This document shows positions 32,562-42,327 of a stretch of 64,000 bases of DNA, one piece after another; position 1 is the first letter of the stretch; every line of letters begins with the position of its first letter. The translations under genes and the position numbers were made by a program. Source of the stretch: Clostridia bacterium (GTDB taxonomy: Bacteria; Bacillota; Clostridia; Christensenellales; Borkfalkiaceae). Below the pieces are notes generated by a model that was given only the letters and a program-made list of their open reading frames with translations, ran no database searches and was not told the origin of the DNA. The stretch is from NCBI GenBank assembly GCA_017473605.1, contig JAFUKM010000001.1:62001-126000 (forward strand), in the 5' to 3' direction.

Positions 32562-35500
32562 ATGTACGAATTAAACGATTTCAATTCTATTCAAATCAGC
32601 ATTGCTTCTCCCGAGAAAATCAGAGAATGGTCTTACGGCGAGGTTACCAAGCCCGAGACCATCAATTACCGTACCCAAAAGCCCGAAAAAGACGGTCTTT
32701 TCTGCGAAAAGATTTTTGGGCCGATGAAGGATTGGGAGTGCCATTGCGGTAAATATAAAAGAATCAAATATAAGGGGCACGTTTGTGAAAAATGCGGCGT
32801 AGAAATTACCCGCTCCAAAGTGCGCCGTGAAAGAATGGGGCATATCGAACTTGCCGCGCCCGTTTCGCATATCTGGTATTTCAAAGGCGTGCCTTCGAAA
32901 ATCGGTTTGCTCTTGAATATGGGACCCAAGCAACTTGAACAGGTTATCTACTTTGCTTCCTACGTCGTGCTCAACCCCGGCAGCGTATCCGAACTCGAAT
33001 ACAAGCAGGTAATTACCGACAAACAACTCCGTGAAATCGAAGAACGCTACGGCGACGCTTCCACGACGGGCTTGAAAGTAGGTATGGGCGCGGAATCTAT
33101 CCGCGAATTGTTGATGGCGGTGGATTTGGACAAGGAAAGCGAAGAGTGCAAAAAAGCGCTTGACGAAGGCGCAAACAGCCAAAAAGGTCCCGGTCAAAAA
33201 GCGATTAAGGCGATTAAGCGTTTGGAAGTTATCGAATCGTTCAGAAAGAGCGGCAACCGCCCCGAGTGGATGATTTTGACGGTACTTCCCGTTATTCCGC
33301 CCGATATCCGTCCTATGGTACAACTCGACGGCGGCAGATTTGCTACGTCCGACTTGAACGATTTGTATCGCCGCGTTATCAACCGTAACAACCGTTTGAA
33401 GAAGATGATGGAAATCGGCGCGCCCGAAATGATTATCAAAAACGAAAAACGTATGTTGCAAGAAGCGGTTGACGCGCTTATCGATAACGGCAGAAGAGGC
33501 AAGGCGTTGTCCGGTCCTTCCAACCGTGATTTGAAATCGCTTTCCGCAATGCTTCGCGGTAAGCAAGGCCGTTTCCGTCAAAACTTGCTCGGTAAACGTG
33601 TAGACTATTCCGGACGTTCGGTTATCGTCGTAGGACCTGAGTTGAAGATTTATCAATGCGGTTTGCCCAAGGAAATGGCTATCGAGCTTTTCAAGCCGTT
33701 CATTATGAAACGTCTTGTGGAAAGCGGTCAATGCCATAACATCAAAACGGCGAAACGCGCCGTGGAAAAGGCTACGAAAGATATGGTGTGGAACGTTCTT
33801 GAAGACGTTATCAAAGACCATCCCGTGCTTTTGAACCGTGCTCCTACGTTGCACCGTTTGTCTATTCAAGCGTTCGAACCCGTGCTTATCGAAGGGCGTG
33901 CGATTAAAATTTCGCCCCTTGTCTGCGGACCGTTCAACGCCGACTTCGACGGCGACCAAATGGCTGTGCACCTTCCTTTGAGCGTAGAAGCGCAAGCGGA
34001 AGCAAGATTCTTGATGCTTTCGGCGAACAACATTTTGAAACTCGCAGACGGTAAGTCCGTTATGTCGCCTACGCAAGATATGATTATCGGCGCGTACTGC
34101 TTGACGATTAAACGTCGCGAAGAAGGTAAGACGTACGACGAACAAGGTCGTTTCGACCCCAACGGCGAAGTATACGAAGCGCCTATGTACGCGTCCGAAA
34201 ACGAAGCGATTTTGGCATATCAAAACAAGATTGCGCACGAACAGGACGAAATGTATCTCAAACGCGTAGTGGAACTTCCCGAAGGTAAGTTCGAAGATTT
34301 GCCTTTGCCTTACAGATGCCCCGTGGAAAACAAGGACGGCGAAACGCCCATTAAATATGCGGAAGTTCGTCGCAACGAAAAGACGGGTAAGCTGGAAGTG
34401 TCGGGCGTTATCAAGACGACGATTGGTAGACTTATCTACAATGAAGGTTTGCCCCAAGACTTGGGCTTCGTAAAACGCGACACGCCCGAATCGTACTTGC
34501 GTTTGGAACTCGATACCGAATTCATCGGTAAGAAGGCGCGCGCAATCGGTAAGAAACATCTTTCCCGTATCGTAGAAGCTTCGTTCAGGACGGGTAAAGC
34601 GCCCAAGGCTTCCTACGTTTTGGACGCAATGAAAGAAAGAGGTTACAAATATTCCACGCTCGCCGCTTTGACGACGTCCGTATTCGATATGAAGATTCCG
34701 CCCGAAAAGCAGGAAATCATTGAAAACGCGGAAAAAGAAGTGGGCAAGATTGCGAAGAAATACGCGCGTGGTCTTTTGAACGAAGAAGAACGTTACGGCG
34801 CGGTTATCGCGCAATGGGACGCTGCAACCGATAAGGTTGCCGACCTTTTGAAAGCGCAAGGCGAACAGGATAAGTTCAATCCTATTTGGATGATGGCTGA
34901 CTCCGGCGCCCGTGGCTCTATTGACCAGATTAAGCAGCTTGCAGGTATGCGTGGTCTAATGGTTAACCCCCAAGGTAAAAAGATTGAAGTTCCCGTTAAA
35001 TCGTGTTTCAGAAACGGTTTGTCCGTTCTCGAATATTTCATCTCTTCGCACGGTGGACGTAAAGGTTTGACCGATACCGCTTTGAAAACGGCGGACTCCG
35101 GTTACCTTACCCGTCGTCTTGTAGACGTATCGCACGAAATTATCGTACGTGAAGACGATTGCTGCGCGGGCAGAAAGCCGCAGGGTATGAAAGTACGCGC
35201 TATCCGCGATATCGTAGGCAAGGAAATCGAAAACTTGCGTTCGAGAATTCTCGGTAGATTTGCTTCCGAAGACGTAATTCATCCCGAAACGGGCGAAGTA
35301 CTTGTAGCGACCAACCAATTCATCGACGAAAAAGAAGCGGACGCAATCGTTGCGGCAGGTATCGAAGAAATTTCTATCCGCAGCGTATTCGCTTGCTCGT
35401 CCAGATTCGGCGTATGCGCGAAGTGCTACGGTAAAAATATGGCGACCACGCTTCCCGTACAGGTGGGCGAAGCAGTCGGCACGATTGCGGCGCAATCTAT

Positions 35501-36362
35501 CGGTGAACCCGGTACGCAGCTTACGATGCGTACCTTCCACACGGGCGGTATCGCCGCTACTGGGGACATCACGCAAGGTCTTCCCCGTGTCGAAGAATTG
35601 TTTGAAGTGAGAAAGCCCAAAGGCTGCGCAACCATTTGCGAAGTCGAAGGCGTCGTATCCATCGACGATTCCGACGGTTCCAAGCATATCCGTATCACCG
35701 ACGAAGTATCGGGCGAACTGAAAAAGGAATACACGTTGCCGTTCAATGCGGAAATCAAAGTCAAAGAAGGCGCGAAAGTCGTTCCCGGCGACTTGCTCAA
35801 CGCAGGTAGCGTATATCCCCAAGATATTCTCCGCGTACAAGGCGTCAAGGGCGTACAAGACTATATTCTTGAACAAGTACAATCGGTATACCGTTCGCAA
35901 GGCGTTGAAATCAACGATAAACACGTTGAAATCATCGTTCGTCAAATGCTTAAAAAGGTCCGCGTAGAAAACGCAGGCGACACCAACCTGTTGCCCGGCG
36001 AACTCGTGGATATGGTAACCTTCCAAGACGAAAGCGCGAAAGCGATGCAAAACGGCGGCAGACCCGCCCTTGCAAAGCGTGTGCTGCTCGGTATCACGAA
36101 AGCGGCGCTCGCCACCGACAGCTTCTTGTCTGCGGCTTCCTTCCAAGAAACGTCGAGGGTTCTCACCGAAGCGGCTATCCGCACCAAACGCGATTACCTT
36201 GTCGGCTTGAAGGAAAACGTTATTATCGGTAAACTTATTCCCGCTGGTACGGGTACGAAGGCGTACAAGAACGTTACGCCTCAGTATATCGGTGCGTACA
36301 AAGCGGAAGAGGCGATTGCATCCGCAGACGCTACGGCGCAAACGGAAGAACCGATTGCATAA
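32562..36362 (+). CDS. rpoC: RNA polymerase beta' subunit
   Basis: A 1266-residue core subunit. The N-terminal zinc ribbon is [22 protein letters not shown]. The Mg-binding catalytic loop is [12 protein letters not shown] (about residue 459), and the trigger-loop region includes [24 protein letters not shown] and [22 protein letters not shown] in the form [20 protein letters not shown]. The second zinc site is [10 protein letters not shown] through CARCYGKN-like CAKCYGKN. It ends with a short Ala/Thr/Glu-rich tail. The start has AAGGAG upstream. It shares the rpoB promoter and ends at a clear terminator. Confidence 0.97.
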   Translation: MYELNDFNSIQISIASPEKIREWSYGEVTKPETINYRTQKPEKDGLFCEKIFGPMKDWECHCGKYKRIKYKGHVCEKCGVEITRSKVRRERMGHIELAAPVSHIWYFKGVPSKIGLLLNMGPKQLEQVIYFASYVVLNPGSVSELEYKQVITDKQLREIEERYGDASTTGLKVGMGAESIRELLMAVDLDKESEECKKALDEGANSQKGPGQKAIKAIKRLEVIESFRKSGNRPEWMILTVLPVIPPDIRPMVQLDGGRFATSDLNDLYRRVINRNNRLKKMMEIGAPEMIIKNEKRMLQEAVDALIDNGRRGKALSGPSNRDLKSLSAMLRGKQGRFRQNLLGKRVDYSGRSVIVVGPELKIYQCGLPKEMAIELFKPFIMKRLVESGQCHNIKTAKRAVEKATKDMVWNVLEDVIKDHPVLLNRAPTLHRLSIQAFEPVLIEGRAIKISPLVCGPFNADFDGDQMAVHLPLSVEAQAEARFLMLSANNILKLADGKSVMSPTQDMIIGAYCLTIKRREEGKTYDEQGRFDPNGEVYEAPMYASENEAILAYQNKIAHEQDEMYLKRVVELPEGKFEDLPLPYRCPVENKDGETPIKYAEVRRNEKTGKLEVSGVIKTTIGRLIYNEGLPQDLGFVKRDTPESYLRLELDTEFIGKKARAIGKKHLSRIVEASFRTGKAPKASYVLDAMKERGYKYSTLAALTTSVFDMKIPPEKQEIIENAEKEVGKIAKKYARGLLNEEERYGAVIAQWDAATDKVADLLKAQGEQDKFNPIWMMADSGARGSIDQIKQLAGMRGLMVNPQGKKIEVPVKSCFRNGLSVLEYFISSHGGRKGLTDTALKTADSGYLTRRLVDVSHEIIVREDDCCAGRKPQGMKVRAIRDIVGKEIENLRSRILGRFASEDVIHPETGEVLVATNQFIDEKEADAIVAAGIEEISIRSVFACSSRFGVCAKCYGKNMATTLPVQVGEAVGTIAAQSIGEPGTQLTMRTFHTGGIAATGDITQGLPRVEELFEVRKPKGCATICEVEGVVSIDDSDGSKHIRITDEVSGELKKEYTLPFNAEIKVKEGAKVVPGDLLNAGSVYPQDILRVQGVKGVQDYILEQVQSVYRSQGVEINDKHVEIIVRQMLKKVRVENAGDTNLLPGELVDMVTFQDESAKAMQNGGRPALAKRVLLGITKAALATDSFLSAASFQETSRVLTEAAIRTKRDYLVGLKENVIIGKLIPAGTGTKAYKNVTPQYIGAYKAEEAIASADATAQTEEPIA

Positions 36363-36378
36363 CAGAAAAAACAATCAA

Positions 36379-36408
36379 CAAAACTCTCCGTGTATGCGGA
36401 GGGTTTTG
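36379..36408 (+). terminator. Terminator of rpoBC
   Basis: CAAAACTCTCCG (36379-36390) pairs with CGGAGGGTTTTG (36397-36408) with one G-U pair. More T residues follow. Confidence 0.8.
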
Positions 36409-36786
36409 TGTTTTGTGAAGGGACAGGTAGGCGTTCAAGGAAATCCGTTTGCGTTTTTTCGGTGTTTGCGTTGAAAAACAAATGGAAAAAGTTGCCTTTT
36501 TTGGCAAACTTTTTCAGCGAAAAGTATTGAAATTTTTATTCTTTTGCGTTATAATAATGATAGAAGTTATATACGAGTATATAAACTTTGCAAGGGGCGC
36601 GGAAAAGATGGAAAAACTTTCCGCGTATAAAGCACGCAAAAAGAAAGAAAAACTTTGTTCTAAAAGCTTGACAAACGTTTCGACGCCTGTTATAATATAA
36701 ACGTGAGACAAAAAGGGGCGTCGCGCAGGATTTTGCGTGTCGCCTTATTTTGCAAGTTGACGGGCAAACGCCGTAAGGGAGGTAAA
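36409..36786 (+). promoter_or_regulatory. Intergenic region with two promoters ahead of pflA
   Basis: The 378 bases after the rpoC terminator hold two sigma-A promoters in tandem. The first is TTGAAA (36527-36532), 17 bases, TATAAT (36550-36555). The second is TTGACA (36668-36673), 17 bases, TATAAT (36691-36696). Between them lies a possible 30-codon frame (36608-36700) and the hairpin GCGGAAA...TTTCCGC around its start codon. No other gene is supported. Confidence 0.7.
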
Positions 36787-37518
36787 ATGGTTGGTCGTAT
36801 TCACTCGTTCGAATCCTTCGGTACGGTGGACGGACCGGGCATCCGTTTCGTCGTGTTTTTGCAAGGCTGTCCCTTGCGCTGTCAATATTGCCATAATCCC
36901 GATACTTGGAAATCGGGCGGCGAAGAGCATACCGCCGAAGACATCGTAAGCCGCGCGCTCCGTTATAAAAATTATTTCGGGGAAAAGGGCGGCGTGACGG
37001 TAACGGGGGGCGAACCGCTTTTGCAAATCGATTTCGTCATAGAGCTGTTTACCTTGCTCAAAGAAAAGGGCTTGCATACGTGTATCGACACATCGGGGAT
37101 TACCTTTCGGGCGGACAATCACGAAAGTGTGGAAAAGCATAAAAAGCTGCTTTCGGTTACCGATTTGGTTTTGCTCGATATTAAGCATATTGACGACGTG
37201 GCTTGTAAAAAGCTGACGGGACAAAGCAACGCCAACACGCTTGCGTTCGCGAGGTTTTTAAGCGACCATCAAAAGCCTATTTGGATTCGCCAAGTGCTTG
37301 TGCCGAATATCACGGACGACGACGAATCGTTAAAGCGGACGAGAGCGTTTATCGACACGCTTTCCACGGTGGAAAAGGTGGAAGTATTGCCCTATCACAC
37401 GATGGGCGTGGTCAAATACGAAAAATTGGGTATGGAATATCCGTTGAAAGGGGTAGAAGCCCCGACGAAAGAGCGTGTAGAAAACGCCAAGCGTATTCTT
37501 TGCGGAGAGAGAAAATGA
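36787..37518 (+). CDS. pflA: Pyruvate formate-lyase activating enzyme
   Basis: A radical-SAM enzyme of 243 residues that makes the glycyl radical on pyruvate formate-lyase. The cluster motif is CPLRCQYCHNP (CxxxCxxC). It is preceded by SFGTVDGPGIRFVVFLQG, the usual N-terminal block, and followed by VTGGEPLLQ (SAM-binding GGE). The start at 36787 has GGGAGG upstream; an upstream Met at 36703 lies in the leader. It precedes a small thioredoxin-like gene with an ATGA overlap, and then the lyase genes. Confidence 0.95.
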   Translation: MVGRIHSFESFGTVDGPGIRFVVFLQGCPLRCQYCHNPDTWKSGGEEHTAEDIVSRALRYKNYFGEKGGVTVTGGEPLLQIDFVIELFTLLKEKGLHTCIDTSGITFRADNHESVEKHKKLLSVTDLVLLDIKHIDDVACKKLTGQSNANTLAFARFLSDHQKPIWIRQVLVPNITDDDESLKRTRAFIDTLSTVEKVEVLPYHTMGVVKYEKLGMEYPLKGVEAPTKERVENAKRILCGERK

Positions 37519-37841
37519 ACGAAAAGGAACTTGCTTATAAAAAACAACTGCAAGGGCTTTGCTGTGTGGAAGTGAGCGGCGAATCTTGCGCGAACTGTTT
37601 GACCTTAATGCCGATTTTGGAACGGCTTTGCGGGGAACGGGGAGATATCAAGCTCGTTCACGTGGAAGCGGACTATTCCACGACGGCGCTTATGGAAGAG
37701 TGGGACGTAACGAGAGTGCCTACGATACTGCTGACGGACGGCGAAGAGATATTCGCCCGTTGCGCAGGCTTTCAACCCGAAGAGATACTCGAAATTTGGT
37801 TGGACGCGAAAATCGAAGAGAGAAAGGCGCTCAAAAAATAA
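37515..37841 (+). CDS. Thioredoxin-like protein
   Basis: A 108-residue thioredoxin-fold protein without a signal peptide. The redox motif is CANC (in VSGESCANCLTLMPILE). The cis-Pro loop is RVPTILLTDGEEI, and FQPEEILEIW closes the fold. Its start overlaps the pflA stop by ATGA, so the two are translationally coupled. The position between pflA and pfl suggests a role in keeping the activase or lyase cysteines reduced. That role is inferred from context only. CANC is not the standard CGPC of thioredoxin 1. Confidence 0.8.
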   Translation: MNEKELAYKKQLQGLCCVEVSGESCANCLTLMPILERLCGERGDIKLVHVEADYSTTALMEEWDVTRVPTILLTDGEEIFARCAGFQPEEILEIWLDAKIEERKALKK

Positions 37842-37913
37842 CGACGGCAAAAAATCCGTTTGCGAAAACGGGTAATATATAGCAAAAAATTATTGTTTTA
37901 TAGGAGTAATGAT

Positions 37914-39947
37914 ATGATGCAATACAAAGGTTGGGAGGGATTTGTTCCCGGTAAATGGTGTAACGACGAGGTAGACGTACGTGATTTCATCCAACGTAAC
38001 TACACGCCGTACGAAGGCGACGGAAGCTTCTTGGCGCCTGCAACGGATGCAACGAAAAAGCTTTGGGATATCGTTTGTGATTTGACGAAGAAAGAACTTG
38101 CGAACGGCGGCGTCTTGAACGCGGATACGAAAATCGTTTCCACGCTTACTTCCCACGACGCAGGTTATTTGGATAAAGACCTTGAAAAGATTGTCGGTTT
38201 GCAAACGGACGAACCCTTCAAGCGCGCTTTGCAACCGTTCGGCGGTATCCGTATGTCGGAAGGCGCTCTCGAAATGTACGGTTACACGATTGACCCCGAC
38301 GTTAAAGAAATTTTCACGAAATACAGAAAGACGCACAACGAAGGCGTATTCGACGCGTACACGCCCGAAATGCGCGCGGCTCGTTCGGCGCATATCCTTA
38401 CCGGTTTGCCCGACGCTTACGGCCGTGGCCGTATCATCGGCGACTATCGCCGCGTAGCGCTCTACGGTGTGGATTACCTTATTCAAAAGAAGGAAGAAGA
38501 CAAGCTTGCCATCAACGGCGATATGACGCCTGAAAAGGTAAGAAACCGTGAAGAAATCGCAGACCAAATCAAAGCGCTTAAAGCATTGAAGGCAATGGCT
38601 GCTATTTACGGTTGCGATATTTCCAAACCCGCTGAAACGGCACAACAAGCGATTCAAGCGTTGTACTTTGGCTATCTTGGCGCGGTTAAAGACCAAAACG
38701 GCGCGGCTATGTCCATTGGTAGAAACACGACCTTCCTTGACGTATTTATCGAACGCGACTTGAAGAAGGGACTTATTACCGAAGAACAAGCGCAAGAATT
38801 TATCGACCATTTCGTTATGAAGCTTCGTATCGTGAAGTTCATGAGAACGAAGGAATACAACGAACTCTTCTCGGGCGACCCCACGTGGGTAACCGAAGCT
38901 ATCGGCGGTATGGGCGTGGACGGAAGAACGCTCGTAACCAAGACGGCTTTCCGTATCTTGCACACGCTTGACAACCTTGGTCCTGCACCCGAGCCCAACC
39001 TTACGGTGCTTTGGTCGAAGAGATTGCCCGTAGCGTTCAAGAGATTCTGCGCGGATATTTCCATCCGTACGTCTTCGATTCAATACGAAAGCGACGACTT
39101 GATGCGTCCGGAAATGGGCGACGACTACGCTATCGCTTGCTGCGTAAGCTGTATGAGAGTCGGTAAAGATATGCAATTCTTCGGCGCGAGAGCGAACCTT
39201 GCGAAGTGCTTGCTTTACGCTATTAACGGCGGTAAAGACGAGCTTATGAAGGATAAGAAGACGGGCAAACCTATGCAAGTTTCCCCCGAATTTATGCCGA
39301 TTACGAGCAACGACGCGCTTGATTTTAACGACGTTTGCGCGAAATTCGATAACATGATGACGTGGCTTGCAGACTTGTACGTGAATACGCTGAACCTTAT
39401 CCACTATATGCACGATAAGTACAGCTACGAAGCGCTTGAAATGTCCTTGCACGATACCAACGTACGTCGTTTCTTCGCAACGGGTATCGCAGGTCTTTCC
39501 TGCGCGGCAGACTCCTTGTCGGCTATTAAGTATGCAAAAGTTTACCCTGTACGCAACGAAGACGGTATCGTAGTAGACTACCGTATTGAAGGGGATTATC
39601 CCAAGTACGGCAACAACGATGACAGAGCGGACGAAATCGCCGTATGGATTTTGAAGACGTTTATGAAGAAGGTAAAGAGCCATTACACCTATCGCGACTC
39701 CGTACCTACCACGTCTATCCTTACGATTACGTCCAACGTCGTATACGGTAAGAAGACGGGTAACACGCCCGACGGCAGAAGAGGCGGTACGCCCCTTGCG
39801 CCCGGCGCGAACCCCATGCACGGCAGAGATTGCAACGGCGCGCTTGCTTCGCTTGAATCGGTTGCAAAACTTCCTTACGAATATTCGAGAGACGGTATTT
39901 CCAATACGTTCTCGATTACGCCCGGCTCGCTCGGTAAAGAAGACTAA
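37914..39947 (+). CDS. pflB: Pyruvate formate-lyase, catalytic part lacking the glycyl-radical domain
   Basis: A 677-residue protein that is collinear with pyruvate formate-lyase from its N-terminus to [14 protein letters not shown], where it stops. The adjacent catalytic Cys pair sits in [13 protein letters not shown] (near residue 409; E. coli C418-C419). Family enzymes are about 740-760 residues and end in a domain carrying the radical Gly. That domain is missing here and is encoded by the next gene. The stop is followed by 92 bases of non-coding DNA, so this is not a simple frameshift. The start has AGGAG seven bases upstream. Confidence 0.93.
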   Translation: MMQYKGWEGFVPGKWCNDEVDVRDFIQRNYTPYEGDGSFLAPATDATKKLWDIVCDLTKKELANGGVLNADTKIVSTLTSHDAGYLDKDLEKIVGLQTDEPFKRALQPFGGIRMSEGALEMYGYTIDPDVKEIFTKYRKTHNEGVFDAYTPEMRAARSAHILTGLPDAYGRGRIIGDYRRVALYGVDYLIQKKEEDKLAINGDMTPEKVRNREEIADQIKALKALKAMAAIYGCDISKPAETAQQAIQALYFGYLGAVKDQNGAAMSIGRNTTFLDVFIERDLKKGLITEEQAQEFIDHFVMKLRIVKFMRTKEYNELFSGDPTWVTEAIGGMGVDGRTLVTKTAFRILHTLDNLGPAPEPNLTVLWSKRLPVAFKRFCADISIRTSSIQYESDDLMRPEMGDDYAIACCVSCMRVGKDMQFFGARANLAKCLLYAINGGKDELMKDKKTGKPMQVSPEFMPITSNDALDFNDVCAKFDNMMTWLADLYVNTLNLIHYMHDKYSYEALEMSLHDTNVRRFFATGIAGLSCAADSLSAIKYAKVYPVRNEDGIVVDYRIEGDYPKYGNNDDRADEIAVWILKTFMKKVKSHYTYRDSVPTTSILTITSNVVYGKKTGNTPDGRRGGTPLAPGANPMHGRDCNGALASLESVAKLPYEYSRDGISNTFSITPGSLGKED

Positions 39948-40039
39948 TCAAACAAATTATCCTTGGTTTTGGCTTTCTCGGTAAAGGGAAAGCGCAAAAC
40001 GTAGGGGTAAAATCATAAAATAAAAAAGGAGATAATATT

Positions 40040-40273
40040 ATGTCGAACAGAGTTGATAATTTGGTAAATATGTTAGACGGTTACGTCGGCGACGGCGGAT
40101 ACCATTTGAACGTAAACGTTTTCAATCGCGATACGCTTTTGGACGCACAGGCTCATCCTGAAAAATATCCTCAGCTTACCATCCGCGTATCCGGTTATGC
40201 TGTAAACTTCATCAAACTTACGAAGGAACAGCAGGACGACGTTATTTCCAGAACGATTCACGAATCTATGTAA
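40040..40273 (+). CDS. Separate glycyl-radical domain of pyruvate formate-lyase
   Basis: A 77-residue protein that equals the C-terminal domain of pyruvate formate-lyase. It begins [16 protein letters not shown], goes on with [15 protein letters not shown] and HPEKYPQLT, and contains the radical motif RVSGYAVNF (Gly52; G734 in E. coli). It ends in IHESM like a complete enzyme. It has its own AAAGGAG eight to nine bases before the ATG. E. coli GrcA is a stand-alone spare of this kind, but there the main enzyme keeps its own domain. Here the large protein lacks it, so the two chains must assemble. Confidence 0.92.
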   Translation: MSNRVDNLVNMLDGYVGDGGYHLNVNVFNRDTLLDAQAHPEKYPQLTIRVSGYAVNFIKLTKEQQDDVISRTIHESM

Positions 40274-40319
40274 TCTAATGGATTCAGGTGCTTTGGAAAA
40301 GTAATTGAAAAAAGTAAGA

Positions 40320-40351
40320 CTGTCGCCTGAAAAAGGGCGACAGCCTTTCGT
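40320..40351 (+). terminator. Terminator of the pfl operon
   Basis: CTGTCGCC (40320-40327) pairs with GGCGACAG (40336-40343), followed by a T-rich stretch ending in TTTTT. Confidence 0.75.
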
Positions 40352-40365
40352 TTTTAAGGAGTAAT

Positions 40366-41565
40366 ATGGCAAGAAAGAAAATGACGAAAAAGCAACGCCG
40401 AGAAGTGGAAAAGGCGGCGAAAAAACATCCTGTATTGATAACCGTGATTTTCCTTTTAATCGTGGCTATTGTGGTGTGTTGTGTGTTGCATAGAAAACGG
40501 ATAATCCATATCCCGTTCTTGGATAATATCATACCGCAAGAAGAAGCGGACGATAATTTGAATATCGACGCCGCGGGCGGCGCGTTCTCCGACGCGGATA
40601 TTGCAGAAATCAAGTCTAACGATTTGAGTATCCACTTTTTGGAACTTGGCAACAAATACACGGGCGATTGCACGTTGATTAAAGTGGGCGATACGGAAGT
40701 GCTTATCGATGCAGGCTCTCGCGCCAATTCTGCGCCGACGATTATTTCTTACGTCAATCAGTTTTGTACGGACGGTACGCTCGAATACGTAATTGCAACG
40801 CACGCCGACCAAGACCATATTGCGGCTTTTCCCGACGTGTTTGAAACGTTTACATGCGAAACGATTATCGATTTCCCTAAAACCAACAAAGATTCGCAAG
40901 TGTATCAAAAATACGTGGCGGCTCGTTCGGCGGAGATAACGGCGGGCGCAACGCATTATACCGCGCTCGAATGCTGGAACGACGAAAACGGCGCGCAAAA
41001 AAGCTATACGCTCGGCGAAGGCATTACGATGAATTTCTTGTATCAGAAATTCTATGAAGAAAGCACGAGCGACGAAAACGATTACTCGGTATGTATGCTG
41101 CTTACGGAGCAAACGGACGGCGGAAACGTAAACTATTTATTCACGGGCGATTTGGAAGAGAACGGGGAGAAATCGTTAGTGGAAAGCAATACGCTCCCGA
41201 AATGCAAACTGTTTAAGGGCGGACACCATGGCAGTAAAACGTCGAGTACGGACGCACTCCTTTCGGTTATCGAACCCGACATTGTATGCGTATGTTGCTG
41301 CGCAGGTAGCGACGAATATAAGGCTAAACCCGAAAATACCTTTCCTACGCAAGCGTTTGTGGACAGAGTGGCGAAGTATACGCAGTACGTATACGTAACG
41401 ACGCTTGCCAACGATACGGAAACGGGTTACGAATCGATGAACGGCAATATTGTCGTGTATTCCAAGAACGGCGAAGTGAAAGTTCGCTGTTCGAATAACG
41501 CGATAATATTGAAAGACACCGAGTGGTTTAAAAATAACCGTACGACGCCGAGCGCGTGGAGTTAG
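40366..41565 (+). CDS. Membrane-anchored ComEC-like MBL-fold hydrolase
   Basis: A 399-residue protein. A basic N-terminus (KKMTKKQRREVEKAAKK) is followed by one membrane helix (VLITVIFLLIVAIVVCCVL), so the enzyme domain should face outside. The metallo-beta-lactamase core shows ELGNKYTGDCTLIK, LIDAG, THADQDHIAAFP, FTGDLEENGEKSL and the GGHHGSKTSS motif of ComEC-type hydrolases. These resemble the extracellular nuclease-like domain of ComEC, without the transport channel. The substrate is unknown. The start has AAGGAG upstream. It is followed two bases later by the ThiF-family gene. Confidence 0.82.
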   Translation: MARKKMTKKQRREVEKAAKKHPVLITVIFLLIVAIVVCCVLHRKRIIHIPFLDNIIPQEEADDNLNIDAAGGAFSDADIAEIKSNDLSIHFLELGNKYTGDCTLIKVGDTEVLIDAGSRANSAPTIISYVNQFCTDGTLEYVIATHADQDHIAAFPDVFETFTCETIIDFPKTNKDSQVYQKYVAARSAEITAGATHYTALECWNDENGAQKSYTLGEGITMNFLYQKFYEESTSDENDYSVCMLLTEQTDGGNVNYLFTGDLEENGEKSLVESNTLPKCKLFKGGHHGSKTSSTDALLSVIEPDIVCVCCCAGSDEYKAKPENTFPTQAFVDRVAKYTQYVYVTTLANDTETGYESMNGNIVVYSKNGEVKVRCSNNAIILKDTEWFKNNRTTPSAWS

Positions 41566-41567
41566 TT

Positions 41568-42260
41568 ATGGAAGAATTTTCGAGAACGGAAATGCTGATA
41601 GGCGCGGACGCGCTTGAAAAATTAAAAAACGCGCGCGTAGCGGTGTTCGGCGTCGGCGGCGTGGGCGGTTACGTAATAGAAGCGCTCGCTCGCGCAGGCG
41701 TGGGTATGATAGATATTATCGATAACGATACGGTAAGCAAAAGCAATATCAACCGCCAAATTATTGCGCTGCACTCTACGGTGGGAAGAAAGAAAACGGA
41801 AGTGATGGCGGAGCGGATAAAGGATATTAACCCCGACGTCAAAGTTACCGTGTATAACCTGTTTTTCCTGCCCGATACTCCGTTTGATTTTTCTTGCTAC
41901 GATTACGTGGTGGACGCGATTGACACGGTGAGCGGAAAACTGTCGATTATCGAAAGGGCAACGGCGGCGAAAACGCCCGTTATCTCGTCCATGGGTACGG
42001 GAAATAAGCTGGGTACGCAAGCTTTTGAAGTGGCGGACGTTACGAAAACGAGCGTTTGTCCGCTGGCAAGGGTAATGCGCCGAGAACTGAAAAAACGGGG
42101 CGTAGAACACGTGAAAGTCGTCTATTCGAAGGAAGAGCCGAGAAAAGCAAAAACCGCTGAAAATAACGGCGAAAAACCCGTTCCTGCGAGTATCTCGTTC
42201 GTACCGCCGATGGCGGGGCTGACGATTGCAGGCGAAGTCATCAAAGATTTGATAAAATAG
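41568..42260 (+). CDS. tcdA: ThiF-family tRNA threonylcarbamoyladenosine dehydratase
   Basis: A 230-residue E1-like enzyme. The ATP-binding motif is FGVGGVGGYVIEALARAG (about residue 27), followed by DNDTVSKSNINRQ, with the conserved Arg, and YVVDAIDTVSGKL. The ending PASISFVPPMAGLTIAGEVI matches TcdA (CsdL) proteins, which cyclise t6A in tRNAs reading ANN codons. The Met at 41568 has GGAG six bases upstream; a GTG at 41556 is less likely. It is probably translated together with the MBL gene. Confidence 0.88.
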   Translation: MEEFSRTEMLIGADALEKLKNARVAVFGVGGVGGYVIEALARAGVGMIDIIDNDTVSKSNINRQIIALHSTVGRKKTEVMAERIKDINPDVKVTVYNLFFLPDTPFDFSCYDYVVDAIDTVSGKLSIIERATAAKTPVISSMGTGNKLGTQAFEVADVTKTSVCPLARVMRRELKKRGVEHVKVVYSKEEPRKAKTAENNGEKPVPASISFVPPMAGLTIAGEVIKDLIK

Positions 42261-42276
42261 AATTGGAGTAATTGAA

Positions 42277-42309
42277 AACGCCGTTGCGGTCTTGTACCGC
42301 AACGGCGTT
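42277..42309. terminator. Bidirectional terminator between tcdA and the Lgt-like gene
   Basis: AACGCCGTTGCGGT (42277-42290), loop CTTGT, then ACCGCAACGGCGTT (42296-42309), ending in T-rich DNA. Confidence 0.85.
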
Positions 42310-42327
42310 AAGTTTTATTGTTTTTCT

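Noticed and set aside
36449..36700. An 83-codon frame after rpoC
   Set aside because: It starts upstream of the first promoter, lacks a ribosome site and runs over both promoters. Only the shorter 30-codon version is mentioned as a possibility.
39948..40039. Split pyruvate formate-lyase caused by a frameshift or single stop
   Set aside because: The 92-base gap is non-coding in the lyase sense and contains a good ribosome site. The break lies exactly at a domain border.
40040..40273. The separate radical domain as a GrcA-type spare part
   Set aside because: The neighbouring pyruvate formate-lyase gene lacks this domain, so it must be an essential partner rather than a spare.
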